Shown: positions 33,528 through 41,347, counted from the first letter of the stretch. The stretch is 45,843 bases of DNA from an uncultured Clostridia bacterium (GCA_947178255.1 CAMWXP010000008.1:1-45843), one strand, 5' to 3'. The notes: generated by a model from the sequence alone, not told the origin. A program made the numbers and translations.

Positions 33528-34229
33528 TTATCGACCTATTCTTCTCGTTCTATGCGAGTATTGCTCGAACATAGACTTCAGTTCGTCGGTGTCAAAATCG
33601 GGCCAAAGCGTGTCGGTAAAAAACAGCTCGCTGTATGCGGCTTGATAGAGCAAAAAGTTGCTTAGCCGCTTTTCCCCGCCCGTGCGTATAATCATATCGG
33701 GATCGGGCAAGCCCGCAGTGTACAGATTACGCTCGATAGACTCTTGCGTAACGTCTCCGCTTTGCGCGGCCAGTGCGCATGCCCGCACTATTTCTGCCCT
33801 ACCGCTGTAATTCATAGCCATGTTAACAAGCGGCGCGTCGGGATTTGTATTTTGTCTTTCCACATCGTCCATCATGTCACGAACGTCCTGCGGAAAGTAC
33901 GACCTGTCGCCCGAATAGCACACGCGCGCACCGATTTCTATCAGCTTGTCCGCCATAGGCTTACCACGCTCGCGTATCAAATCGATAAGCGCGGCAACCT
34001 CGTCCTCGCTACGTCTTGCGTTTTCAGTGGAAAACACGTACAGCGTGACTATTTTTACGCCGCAGTCAAAGGCACAGTTCACAATAGGCACAACGTTTTT
34101 CGCGCCGGCGCGGTGTCCCGCAGCACTCGGCAACAAACGCTTGCGCGCCCATCTGCGGTTGCCGTCCATAATTATGCCGACATGAGTCGGTGCGGATAAA
34201 ATGGTCGGTTCTTTCTTGTTAGATTTCAA
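33528..34229 (-). CDS. uppS: Isoprenyl transferase (undecaprenyl diphosphate synthase)
   Basis: A 233-residue cis-prenyltransferase building the C55 carrier for cell-wall synthesis. HVGIIMDGNRRWARKR holds the catalytic aspartate; LYVFSTENARR, MAMNYSGRAEIVRA and RTGGEKRLSNFLLYQAAYSE with DTLWPDF complete the signature. TTG (34227-34229) appears to be the start, overlapping the frr stop by 11 bases. Confidence 0.95.
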   Translation of the reverse strand: MKSNKKEPTILSAPTHVGIIMDGNRRWARKRLLPSAAGHRAGAKNVVPIVNCAFDCGVKIVTLYVFSTENARRSEDEVAALIDLIRERGKPMADKLIEIGARVCYSGDRSYFPQDVRDMMDDVERQNTNPDAPLVNMAMNYSGRAEIVRACALAAQSGDVTQESIERNLYTAGLPDPDMIIRTGGEKRLSNFLLYQAAYSELFFTDTLWPDFDTDELKSMFEQYSHRTRRIGR

Positions 34230-34782
34230 GTAAGTCGGCTTCCTTGTCTTTTATAAGCTTGTCAACCTTTTCCACAGCGCCGTCAAGCTTCTTTTGGATA
34301 ACCTTTTCAAACTCGGCAATGTCGTCCTCCGACACTTCCTTTTTGAGCTTTTTGCCGACGTCCATTGCGTCACGGCGCTCGTTGCGAAGGGCAACCTTAC
34401 TTTCCTCGCCGACCTTGCGCACCTGTTTGATCAAATCCTTGCGACGCTCCTCGGTAAGCTGCGGGAAGGACAAGCGAATAACCTTGCCGTCGTCTACGGG
34501 GTTAAGACCGAGGTCGGCGGCGATAATAGACTTTTTCGCTTCTTTAAGCGCGGACACGTCGTAAAGCGACACGGTAAGCGTGCGCGCGTCCGTAACCTGA
34601 ATGTTTGCCATTTGATTGAGCGGCGTCATCATGCCGTAGTAATCAACCATAACTCTGCTGAGCACGACGGGGTTTGCACGACCTGCGCGCATAGAGTTAA
34701 GCTCCGATTTAAGGTGATCAAGCACCTTGTTAAACTTATCGTCGATTTTGTTTGAGGTTTCAATTAACAATTCGTTTTGCAT
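34219..34782 (-). CDS. frr: Ribosome recycling factor
   Basis: A 187-residue factor that splits post-termination ribosomes with EF-G. LRAGRANP-type core is seen as LNSMRAGRANPVVLSRVMVDYYG; LSFPQLTEERRKDLIKQVRK is the other hallmark. AAGGAGA lies about seven bases before the ATG at 34780-34782; earlier in-frame codons lie in the pyrH-frr gap and in pyrH. Confidence 0.96.
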   Translation of the reverse strand: MQNELLIETSNKIDDKFNKVLDHLKSELNSMRAGRANPVVLSRVMVDYYGMMTPLNQMANIQVTDARTLTVSLYDVSALKEAKKSIIAADLGLNPVDDGKVIRLSFPQLTEERRKDLIKQVRKVGEESKVALRNERRDAMDVGKKLKKEVSEDDIAEFEKVIQKKLDGAVEKVDKLIKDKEADLLEI

Positions 34783-34799
34783 AATGTATCTCCTTGTTA

Positions 34800-35498
34800 T
34801 TATTTGTGTATTACAGTGCCGATTTTCTCGCCAGACACGGCGCGAATAATGCTGTTTTCTTCCGACAAGCCAAACGCGACAATCGGAATATTGTTTTCCA
34901 TACACATAGTGACGGAAGTAAAGTCCATTACGGCTATGTTCTTGTTGATAACGTCCATATACGAAAGCTCGCTGTACTTTTTGGCATTGGCGTTCTTTTT
35001 TGGATCGCAGTCGTAAACGCCGTCCACGTTCTTGGCCATAAGCATAACGTCCGCCTTTATCTCAGCCGCTCTCAGCGCTGCGCCCGAATCGGTTGTAAAG
35101 TACGGATTGCCGGTACCGCAAGCGAATATAACTATGCGCCCGCACTCGAAATGCCTAAGCGCCTTACGGAGTATAAACGGTTCGGCAACCGACGGAATGG
35201 AAATAGCCGTCTGCACACGGGTCGGCACACCCTTTTTTTCAATAGCGTCTTGAAGTGCGAGTGCGTTCATTATTGTCGCAAGCATACCCATGTGGTCGGC
35301 TGTAACCTTGTCCATGGCAACACCTTGACGCCCGCGCCAAAAATTGCCGCCGCCTACGACGATTGCCACCTGTACGCCGCTCTTGTTCAGTTGTACAAGC
35401 TGGTCGACAACCCTGTCCACGGTTGCGGGGTCTATGCCCGTGCCGCTAACGCCCGCAAGCGCTTCGCCGCTCAGCTTTAACAATACTCTTTTATACAT
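34800..35498 (-). CDS. pyrH: UMP kinase
   Basis: A 232-residue hexameric amino-acid-kinase-fold enzyme phosphorylating [16 protein letters not shown] binds phosphate; [29 protein letters not shown] and [20 protein letters not shown] are typical. AAGGAG precedes the ATG. It follows a terminator-like hairpin after tsf, so its expression may depend on readthrough. Confidence 0.96.
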   Translation of the reverse strand: MYKRVLLKLSGEALAGVSGTGIDPATVDRVVDQLVQLNKSGVQVAIVVGGGNFWRGRQGVAMDKVTADHMGMLATIMNALALQDAIEKKGVPTRVQTAISIPSVAEPFILRKALRHFECGRIVIFACGTGNPYFTTDSGAALRAAEIKADVMLMAKNVDGVYDCDPKKNANAKKYSELSYMDVINKNIAVMDFTSVTMCMENNIPIVAFGLSEENSIIRAVSGEKIGTVIHK

Positions 35499-35542
35499 GT
35501 AAGCTCCTTAAATTGAAAGAAGTTGGGCTGTACTTAACTTTA

Positions 35543-35582
35543 TTTCAAAAAATCGGCTTACCGAAATTAACGATAAGCCGAT
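35543..35582 (-). terminator. Terminator or attenuator between tsf and pyrH
   Basis: A nine-bp stem ATCGGCTTA (35552-35560) with TAAGCCGAT (35574-35582) is followed on the minus strand by TTTTTT. It lies 15 bases after the tsf stop, and no strong promoter is visible before pyrH. Confidence 0.82.
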
Positions 35583-35596
35583 CGAAAAACCATTAT

Positions 35597-36532
35597 TTAT
35601 TTTCCCGACAGTTTTGCGACTTCCTCGGCAAGATTGTCAGTGCGCTTTTCTATGCCCTCGCCCATAACGAACTTGGTAAACCGCACGATGTCGAGCTTGG
35701 TTCCCGTCTTTTTGGCAGTGGAAGCAACAAGCTGTTCAATCGTAATCGACGGGTCCTTAGCAAACGCTTGATACAAAAGGCAATTTTCCTCGAAGAACTT
35801 GCCAAGCTTGTTCTCGGCAATCTTAGCCAAAACCTGTTCGGGCTTTTTGCTGTTCTTTTCGTCGTTCAAAAGCTGCTGCTTAATGATTTCGCGCTCGTGG
35901 TCGACAGCCTCTTGCGGCACGTCGGTCTTGCGAACGTACGGAGGCTGGAACGCCGCTATGTGCATAGCTACGTCGTGCGCCATCGCTACAATTTCCGCAG
36001 TGTTGGCGTCAGTCAAGCCTTCGACGGATACTTCAACAAGCGTACCCATCTTGCCGCCCATGTGAATATAGGCTTCCTCGATGCCGTTTGCGTTCTTTTG
36101 AACGGCAACGCGGCGCAACGAAATCTTTTCGCCAGTCTTGGACGTAGCGGCGGTGATAAGCTCCTCCACCGTGCCGTCGGCAGTCTTTACCGCTTTAAGC
36201 TCGTCCACGTCGGCCTTTTCGCTTTCAACGGCGGCTTTGGCTACCGCTTCGCACAGCGCAACGAACACGTCGCTCTTGGCAACAAAGTCCGATTCGCAGT
36301 TTACTTCCACCAAGGCGCCCGTGTGCTTATCGGCGGAAATGCAAGACCATGCAGCGCCCTCGGCGGCTATTCTGCCCGCCTTTTTGGCAACGATGGACAT
36401 ACCCTGTTCGCGAAGATATTCGCATGCCTTATCGATATCGCCGTCGGTGGCAACAAGCGCCTTTTTGCACGCCATAAGACCGACGCCGGTAATTTCACGC
36501 AATTTTGCAACGTCACTTGCAGTAATTCCCAT
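35597..36532 (-). CDS. tsf: Elongation factor Ts
   Basis: A 311-residue nucleotide exchange factor for EF-Tu. The UBA-like N-terminus has VAKLREITGVGLMACKKAL and the TDF-type motif is VEVNCESDFVAK. IAAFQPPYV and the later coiled-coil with EQVLAKIAENKLGKFFEE-type residues follow. AGGAG lies upstream of the ATG. It is downstream of rpsB in the usual order. Confidence 0.96.
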   Translation of the reverse strand: MGITASDVAKLREITGVGLMACKKALVATDGDIDKACEYLREQGMSIVAKKAGRIAAEGAAWSCISADKHTGALVEVNCESDFVAKSDVFVALCEAVAKAAVESEKADVDELKAVKTADGTVEELITAATSKTGEKISLRRVAVQKNANGIEEAYIHMGGKMGTLVEVSVEGLTDANTAEIVAMAHDVAMHIAAFQPPYVRKTDVPQEAVDHEREIIKQQLLNDEKNSKKPEQVLAKIAENKLGKFFEENCLLYQAFAKDPSITIEQLVASTAKKTGTKLDIVRFTKFVMGEGIEKRTDNLAEEVAKLSGK

Positions 36533-36629
36533 AATATTACTCCTAATTATTTATTTATGTTTTATCGAAACTTAAAACGGTTTACGTTGTAAGTTATATT
36601 TGTTTTATAAACAAGGCAAAGCCCGCCGA

Positions 36630-37469
36630 TTATTCGGCGTCGCCCTCGGCAGGATTGTTTACAAGGCTGTCAAGCTGCTCTTGGGTTGCGGGTTCTTCCA
36701 CAACTTCCACGTTGGCTTTGTTGGCAGCTTCAGCCGCAGCTTGCATTTCAGCCTCGACAGCACGGCGTGCCGCCAAGCCTTCCTCGCCCTCGCGCGCCTC
36801 GATAACGGCGTCGGCCATTGCGCCAGCAATAAGCTTGATTGCGCGGATAGCGTCGTCGTTGCCGGGGATAACGTAATCGACCTCGTCGGGATCGCAGTTG
36901 GTATCGACGATAGCGACGATGGGAATATGAAGCTTACGCGCTTCGGCTACTGCGTTGTGTTCCTTTTTGGGGTCGACAACGAACAGCGCGCCGGGAAGCG
37001 AACGCATATCTTTGATGCCGCCGAGGTTGTCCTCAAGCTTGTCGCGCTCGGCTTTGAGTTTAAGCACTTCCTTTTTGGGAAGAAGCGCGAACTCGTTCAT
37101 CTTTTCCATAAGATTAAGCTTGTTAAGCCGCTCTATACGGGATTTGATTGTAGAAAAATTGGTAAGCGTGCCGCCAAGCCAGCGCGATTTTACGTAGTAC
37201 ATTCCGCACTTTTGCGCTTCCTGCATAATCGCCTCTTGAGCCTGCTTTTTGGTGCCTACGAAAAGAATGGACTTGCCTTCCAACGCTACGTCCTTAATGA
37301 ACGCATACGCCTTGTCGATCATTTCCACCGTCTTTTCAAGGTTGATGATATATATGTCGTTGCGCGACACATATATATACTTTTTCATTTTGGGATTCCA
37401 CTTGCGCGTGGGATGTCCAAAGTGAACGCCCGCTTCCAAAAGCTGTTTCATCGTGATAATGTTTGCCAT
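36630..37469 (-). CDS. rpsB: 30S ribosomal protein S2
   Basis: A 279-residue S2 protein. [61 protein letters not shown] and [18 protein letters not shown] are standard. A C-terminal extension of about 45 residues rich in Ala and Glu goes beyond the core. The ATG at 37467-37469 follows GGAGA; an in-frame ATG six codons upstream is less likely. Confidence 0.97.
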   Translation of the reverse strand: MANIITMKQLLEAGVHFGHPTRKWNPKMKKYIYVSRNDIYIINLEKTVEMIDKAYAFIKDVALEGKSILFVGTKKQAQEAIMQEAQKCGMYYVKSRWLGGTLTNFSTIKSRIERLNKLNLMEKMNEFALLPKKEVLKLKAERDKLEDNLGGIKDMRSLPGALFVVDPKKEHNAVAEARKLHIPIVAIVDTNCDPDEVDYVIPGNDDAIRAIKLIAGAMADAVIEAREGEEGLAARRAVEAEMQAAAEAANKANVEVVEEPATQEQLDSLVNNPAEGDAE

Positions 37470-37487
37470 GATTTCTCCGTTTCCCAC

Positions 37488-37541
37488 CTCGGTTTACACA
37501 CTGCCCTCAAAAATTTGACAGCGCACAGAAAAACAACCGAG
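37488..37541 (-). promoter_or_regulatory. Structured 5' leader of rpsB
   Basis: On the minus strand CTCGGTT (37535-37541) near the predicted +1 can pair with AACCGAG (37488-37494), about 20 bases before the rpsB start, enclosing some 40 bases. Many bacteria use such leaders for S2 autocontrol; here that is inference from position and pairing. Confidence 0.5.
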
Positions 37542-37556
37542 TGAGTAGTTAACATA

Positions 37557-37585
37557 ATTATAACACAAGGTAAAATATTACGCAA
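37557..37585 (-). promoter_or_regulatory. Sigma-A promoter of rpsB-tsf
   Basis: Minus-strand TTGCGT (37580-37585), 17-base spacer, perfect TATAAT (37557-37562) preceded by TGT. About 80 bases of leader follow. Confidence 0.85.
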
Positions 37586-37647
37586 ACGTTTTAATACCAT
37601 TTCGCGCTAAAAGATGCGTAATTTTTACTTTACAATCAAAGACAATA

Positions 37648-38052
37648 TTACTCGTCTTTGTGCTTGTGAACTCCGCAGCAACCGCCCTCGCAGCAATCGT
37701 CGTCACAGTCGTCGTGGTCGTGATTGCAATCGTCGCAGTCACAGCAATCACAGCCGTCGCCGAATTCGGCTTCCGCTTTGAGGTACTCGTTGAATACCGC
37801 TTCCAAAACAGCCTCGTCGGTTACGGGCTCAAACTCGTCCGTTTCCTCGTCCTTTTGCACTACCTTAAAGATGATAGCCTCGTCCTCGCCCAAGCCTTCC
37901 ATAGGCTCGACGGGTTGCAAAAGCGCGTAAAAATCGCCTTGATATTCCACAACCGCTACTTCGTTGAAGTCTACGGGGTTGTTCTTGTCGTCGTAAAGCG
38001 TGATTACTTCTTCGTCGATAAGCTCAACGTTTTCTTCTTGATTTTCTGCCAT
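37648..38052 (-). CDS. DUF1292 family protein with Cys/Asp/His-rich C-terminal tail
   Basis: A 134-residue acidic protein. Residues 1-97 match the DUF1292/YrzB family (ITLYDDKNNPVDFNEVAVVE, YALLQPVEP, DEAIIFKV, DEAVLEAVFNEYLK). All ten cysteines fall in residues 101-126, in CC and CxC pairs (CDCCDCDDC, then CDDDCC and GGCC), mixed with about ten Asp and four His. Such a tail suggests metal binding or storage. It stands 21 bases after ruvX, the pairing known from B. subtilis (yrrK-yrzB). AGGAG precedes the ATG. A weak hairpin (37637-37660) overlaps its stop codon. Function of the family is unknown. Confidence 0.85.
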   Translation of the reverse strand: MAENQEENVELIDEEVITLYDDKNNPVDFNEVAVVEYQGDFYALLQPVEPMEGLGEDEAIIFKVVQKDEETDEFEPVTDEAVLEAVFNEYLKAEAEFGDGCDCCDCDDCNHDHDDCDDDCCEGGCCGVHKHKDE

Positions 38053-38073
38053 GATATTACTCTCCTAATGGAT

Positions 38074-38499
38074 TTATTTATTATTGTCTATGTAGCCCTG
38101 CAAAATAACCTTTGCCGACATACTGTCGACTAATTTTGCGCGGTCGGCGGCCTTTTTTACACCCGCCTCTATAAGCAGCTCGTCGGCTTCCACCGTGGTC
38201 AGTCGCTCGTCGAATAGCTCTACGGGCAAACCCGTCACCTTGCCAAGGTTGCGAGCGAATGCTCGAGCTCTGCCCGACTGTACTGATTCCGTGCCGTCAA
38301 GGTTAAGCGGAAGTCCCACGACTATGCGCCCTACCTCATGGTCTTTTGCTACGCCGGCTACGTGGTCTATGGTATTGCGCATCGATTTGGTGTGATATAC
38401 GGGCAACGGCGTAGCCAGAATGTGCAAGCTGTCGCATACCGCAAGTCCCACGCGTTTCAAACCGAAATCGACGCCCAAAATTTTATCTCCGCTTTCCAC
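38074..38499 (-). CDS. ruvX: Putative pre-16S rRNA nuclease / Holliday junction resolvase YqgF
   Basis: A 141-residue RNase-H-fold protein. ILGVDFGLKRVGLAV carries the first catalytic aspartate, GRIVVGLPLNLDG the central strand and FDERLTTVEADELL the DER motif; AKLVDSMSAKVILQGYI closes the fold with the last aspartate. YqgF proteins process the 5' end of 16S rRNA. The GTG at 38497-38499 is chosen since it stands exactly six bases after TATAAT; an upstream ATG overlaps the promoter. A TTG seven codons later with GGAG upstream (residues GVDFG) would truncate the first strand. Confidence 0.92.
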   Translation of the reverse strand: MESGDKILGVDFGLKRVGLAVCDSLHILATPLPVYHTKSMRNTIDHVAGVAKDHEVGRIVVGLPLNLDGTESVQSGRARAFARNLGKVTGLPVELFDERLTTVEADELLIEAGVKKAADRAKLVDSMSAKVILQGYIDNNK

Positions 38500-38505
38500 C
38501 GATAC

Positions 38506-38514
38506 ATTATAACA
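38506..38514 (-). promoter_or_regulatory. Extended -10 promoter of ruvX, predicted leaderless
   Basis: TGT-TATAAT on the minus strand (TATAAT at 38506-38511). The -35 region is weak (CTGTAA, 18-base spacing), as often with a TGN extended -10. The GTG start of ruvX begins six bases downstream, at the predicted +1. Confidence 0.68.
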
Positions 38515-38592
38515 CATAACAAAGATTTTTTACAGCATTTTTACAAAATTTTTCCAAAAATATTTTAATAATGCATTTACGTTACAAATATC

Positions 38593-38832
38593 TTACTGCT
38601 TTTTACTATTATAAATTTTCTCTATAATTGCCGCTATACCGATAACAACAGCAATATACCCTATTGTTATTGCAATTGCATAATACCATGTTAAGAATTT
38701 TGCAGATACGATAAAACCCACAATCACAGATGCGACTTCTAAAAAACCAATTAATGCTTCCCACCATGAATATATTGTAGGGGGACTGAAGCAATCAATA
38801 AATGCACATAAACAACGTAATAGAAATTTCAT
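38593..38832 (-). CDS. Small membrane protein of unknown function
   Basis: A 79-residue protein with an N-terminal Cys-containing amphipathic stretch (LLRCLCAFIDCF) and two hydrophobic segments (about 25-44, ALIGFLEVASVIVGFIVSA, and 50-70, AIAITIGYIAVVIGIAAII), ending KKQ. No family recognised. Coding region is clearly more AT-rich than the neighbours. GGATGG lies four bases before the ATG, but the promoter at 38842-38870 would begin transcription only about three bases upstream of the ATG. It stands alone, divergent from the plus-strand gene at 38920. Confidence 0.6.
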   Translation of the reverse strand: MKFLLRCLCAFIDCFSPPTIYSWWEALIGFLEVASVIVGFIVSAKFLTWYYAIAITIGYIAVVIGIAAIIEKIYNSKKQ

Positions 38833-38841
38833 ATTGCCATC

Positions 38842-38870
38842 CTTATACTGAACATAAGCAGCGCCGTCAA
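38842..38870 (-). promoter_or_regulatory. Sigma-A-like promoter of the small membrane protein
   Basis: Minus-strand TTGACG (38865-38870), 17-base spacer, TATAAG (38842-38847). The ATG lies nine bases after the -10 box, giving a 5' leader of only a few bases. Confidence 0.6.
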
Positions 38871-38919
38871 GTATGAATATTCCTCCGACATAAAAACCAT
38901 ACTACTTTGGGAGGTTGTT

Positions 38920-39045
38920 ATGAGAGGTCTTTTATTCGGATTTACACTCGGCGCGATAGCGGGCGCGGTTGCGCTCAAAAAAATGGAAAACTCCAAAATG
39001 CCCGTAAAAGCGCTTAAAGCAGCGCAGAAAAAATTAGAGGATTAA
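38920..39045 (+). CDS. 41-residue membrane-anchored peptide
   Basis: The only well supported plus-strand gene. GGGAGG lies six bases before the ATG. The product starts MRGLLFGFTLGAIAGAVALK, a glycine/alanine-rich membrane helix, then a basic tail KKMENSKMPVKALKAAQ. The layout recalls short YtxH-like or glycine-zipper membrane peptides common in Clostridia; no function can be assigned. Its stop overlaps the nifS stop by three to four bases in convergent orientation. GAATATT (38875-38881) and CATACTAC (38898-38905), 16 bases apart, weakly resemble a sigma-E promoter. Confidence 0.75.
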   Translation: MRGLLFGFTLGAIAGAVALKKMENSKMPVKALKAAQKKLED

Positions 39046-40148
39046 AAACGCTTGACGACGGCGTTTACTGTTTGCGCGGCGCGGCGGGCTTGTTCTATCG
39101 TGGTATTGCGCCCAAACGAAAAGCGCACCGAGCTACCCGCATGCTCTATTCCCATTGCAAGCAGCGTTTGCGGCGGAGTTGCCGAGCCTGCCGAGCAAGC
39201 CGAGCCGACCGAGCAGCACACGCCCTCGACGGACAATGCCGTAGTAAGCCTGCCGCCGTCGATATAGCCGTTTTTACCGCGGAACACAATAGAAACAATT
39301 TCGTCCGTTTTGTTACCGCATTCAATTATTTTACCGCAGTCGAGAGCTTTTATAAACTCCGACGATACTTGCGTTACGTGCGCGTTGTACTGCGTGCGTA
39401 GCGCTTTTGCTTTTTGTATCGCTTCGCCCATAGCGACGATTGCCGGAACGTTGTGCGTACCTGCGCGCAAGCCGCCCTCTTGATTGCCGCCCACCGTCAA
39501 AGGATTTAACTTAACTTCCCGCTTTACGTACAAAAATCCCACGCCCTTGGGCGCGTAAAACTTATGACCTGACACGGCAAGCATATCCACGCCCCAGTCC
39601 TTAACATCTATATCGAGCGAATTTACAGCCTGAACGGCATCGGTAAAGAACAAAACGCCTTTACTGTGTGCCACCGCAGCAAGCTCCTTTATAGGCTGAA
39701 TACTGCCTACTATGTTGTTTACAGCCATTACGCACACAAGCGAGGTATGCTCGTCAATAGCTTCCGTCAGCGCTTCGGGCGTAACTATGCCCTCGCCGTT
39801 TACCTTGATATAGCGTACACCAATGCCGTCGCTATTCAGCTTTTGCGCACACGCTAGCGTGGCGTCGTGTTCTATGTTGGATACGGCAAGTCCTCCGCTT
39901 ATTCCACACAATGCGAGGTTGATACTTTCCGTACCGCCCGAAGTAAAATATATTTCGTCGGGATTGGCGTTTATCGCTTCGGCGCACTGACGCCTTGCTT
40001 TTTCCACAGCCGCATTCGCCTTTTGTCCGAGAAAGTGCGCAGACGCGGGATTATAAAATATATCCGTATAATACGGCTTTGCCGCATTGAATACTCCCTC
40101 GTCCGTAGGAGTTGTCGCGGCGTAGTCTAAATAAATGGCTTCATTCAT
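39042..40148 (-). CDS. Cysteine desulfurase (NifS/IscS family)
   Basis: A 368-residue PLP enzyme delivering sulfur for Fe-S clusters or tRNA thiolation. IYLDYAATTPTDEGV opens the fold, the PLP lysine lies in SGHKFYAPKGVGFLYV and the persulfide cysteine in GSACSAGSATP on the mobile loop. Its ATG overlaps the iscR stop (ATGA). No iscU or mnmA follows, as the next gene is convergent, so the target acceptor is elsewhere. Confidence 0.95.
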   Translation of the reverse strand: MNEAIYLDYAATTPTDEGVFNAAKPYYTDIFYNPASAHFLGQKANAAVEKARRQCAEAINANPDEIYFTSGGTESINLALCGISGGLAVSNIEHDATLACAQKLNSDGIGVRYIKVNGEGIVTPEALTEAIDEHTSLVCVMAVNNIVGSIQPIKELAAVAHSKGVLFFTDAVQAVNSLDIDVKDWGVDMLAVSGHKFYAPKGVGFLYVKREVKLNPLTVGGNQEGGLRAGTHNVPAIVAMGEAIQKAKALRTQYNAHVTQVSSEFIKALDCGKIIECGNKTDEIVSIVFRGKNGYIDGGRLTTALSVEGVCCSVGSACSAGSATPPQTLLAMGIEHAGSSVRFSFGRNTTIEQARRAAQTVNAVVKRF

Positions 40149-40564
40149 TGCGCACCGCCCGCTCCGCAGTTATTGCGGTATTCGTCTATCATCTCCGCAA
40201 GCGTTACGCTGTCCAACACCTTGTTGATTCCGTCGGTAAGCTTGTTTAATACATTGCGATTGGGACAATACATATCGTTACAATTACCGCACACGCAAGC
40301 AGGCGCGTCAAAGCCGTCATCGAGCGCGTTAAGCATATCGCCGATTGTTATATCATTTGGGTCGCGCGCTAAGACGTAGCCACCCGCCTTACCCCTGTAC
40401 GCCGTAACAATTTCACCGCGTTTGAGCATTGCCAAAAGCTGTTCGAGATACTTTATCCCGACGTCCGTTTGTTTAACAAGCTGTGACGCGCTTAACGGCG
40501 CTTTGGATAGCGCTAGCATAAAGCACAGTCTCATTCCGTACGTGGCTCTTGTAGATAATCGCAT
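40145..40564 (-). CDS. Rrf2-family transcriptional regulator (IscR-like)
   Basis: A 139-residue winged-helix protein starting RLSTRATYGMRLCFMLA. The DNA-reading helix and wing are in GIKYLEQLLAMLKRGEIVTA and RGKAGGYVLARDP. A cysteine group PACVCGNCNDMYCP (about 90-103) could hold a [2Fe-2S] cluster as in IscR, although with more cysteines and other spacing. The ATG at 40562-40564 has AGGAG upstream. It precedes the desulfurase gene, and a palindrome lies over its own promoter, so it probably controls itself and nifS according to Fe-S supply. Confidence 0.92.
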   Translation of the reverse strand: MRLSTRATYGMRLCFMLALSKAPLSASQLVKQTDVGIKYLEQLLAMLKRGEIVTAYRGKAGGYVLARDPNDITIGDMLNALDDGFDAPACVCGNCNDMYCPNRNVLNKLTDGINKVLDSVTLAEMIDEYRNNCGAGGAQ

Positions 40565-40582
40565 AGTTATTCTCCTGCTAAA

Positions 40583-40612
40583 AGCATAACAAAAAGGAAC
40601 TAACTTTGTCAA
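40583..40612 (-). promoter_or_regulatory. Promoter of iscR-nifS
   Basis: Perfect TTGACA (40607-40612), 18-base spacer and TATGCT (40583-40588) preceded by TGT on the minus strand. The -35 box lies in the centre of the operator palindrome. Confidence 0.75.
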
Positions 40613-40621
40613 GTTAATTCC
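40596..40621. promoter_or_regulatory. Rrf2/IscR operator palindrome
   Basis: An 11-bp inverted repeat with one mismatch, GGAACTAACTT (40596-40606) and AAGTTAATTCC (40611-40621), around a 4-base spacer. It covers the -35 box, so binding would block RNA polymerase. Assignment to the adjacent Rrf2 regulator is inference from position. Confidence 0.72.
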
Positions 40622-40660
40622 CGATAATGTAATAGGATTTTAAATTTATAGTAGTATTAA

Positions 40661-41344
40661 TCAAATGCCGATAATCTTTGTAATCGCGTGGTTTGCAAGC
40701 ATTGCGCCCATAACAAGCGGCGGCGCAGCTATCGACGACGGCGTGCCGTGCTTGACGAACGGCGGCGAAAGAGCACACGCAACGTCCAGCGACTGCACAC
40801 CCGCCTTTTTAAGCTCATGCCTAAGCTTGCGAGCAAACGGGTCGTCCTTGGTCTTATATATATCGGTAACGGTAAAATCACAGCTTATACGGTTACCAGC
40901 GCCAAGTGCGGAAACGATTTTTATATTGCGCTTTATACACTCGACAATAAGTAATACCTTATTAGGCAAATCGTCGATTGCATCTATACAGTAGTCGTAA
41001 CCGCCGTCCAATATTTCCGCTATATTGTCACTGTTTACAAAGTGAGAAATTGCTTTTGTGTTTACGGCGGGATTTATAGCGACTGCCCGTTGCGCCGCGA
41101 CAACCGCCTTATTTTTGCCCAAATCGCTTGCACTACTCAAAATTTGGCGGTTAAGGTTGCTCGGCTCGAAGTCGTCGCCGTCAACAAACGTAAGGTTGCC
41201 TATACCGCTACGAATCAGAACTTCCGCAGCACCGCCGCCTACGCCGCCTACACCCACAACAAGCACTTTTGCTTTTTGCAGCCTATCAAGCCCGTCCTCG
41301 CCTATGAGCGCAGCCGTTCTTACAAACGCTTCACCAACCGCCAT
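40661..41344 (-). CDS. tcdA: tRNA threonylcarbamoyladenosine dehydratase (TcdA), ThiF/E1-like
   Basis: A 227-residue E1-like enzyme. The ATP-binding core is VVGVGGVGGGAAEVLIRSGI and DGDDFEPSNLNRQ; DYCIDAIDDLPNKVLLI and the C-terminal LSPPFVKHGTPSS match TcdA (YgdL), which cyclises t6A37 of tRNA. No C-terminal sulfur-carrier domain is present, which argues against MoeB/ThiF. Starts three bases after the hisS stop. Confidence 0.88.
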   Translation of the reverse strand: MAVGEAFVRTAALIGEDGLDRLQKAKVLVVGVGGVGGGAAEVLIRSGIGNLTFVDGDDFEPSNLNRQILSSASDLGKNKAVVAAQRAVAINPAVNTKAISHFVNSDNIAEILDGGYDYCIDAIDDLPNKVLLIVECIKRNIKIVSALGAGNRISCDFTVTDIYKTKDDPFARKLRHELKKAGVQSLDVACALSPPFVKHGTPSSIAAPPLVMGAMLANHAITKIIGI

Positions 41345-41347
41345 ACT

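Noticed and set aside
35513-37544. Two long plus-strand open frames opposite tsf and rpsB
   Set aside because: They mirror strongly conserved genes on the other strand; composition is typical of shadow frames and no promoter or ribosome site supports them.
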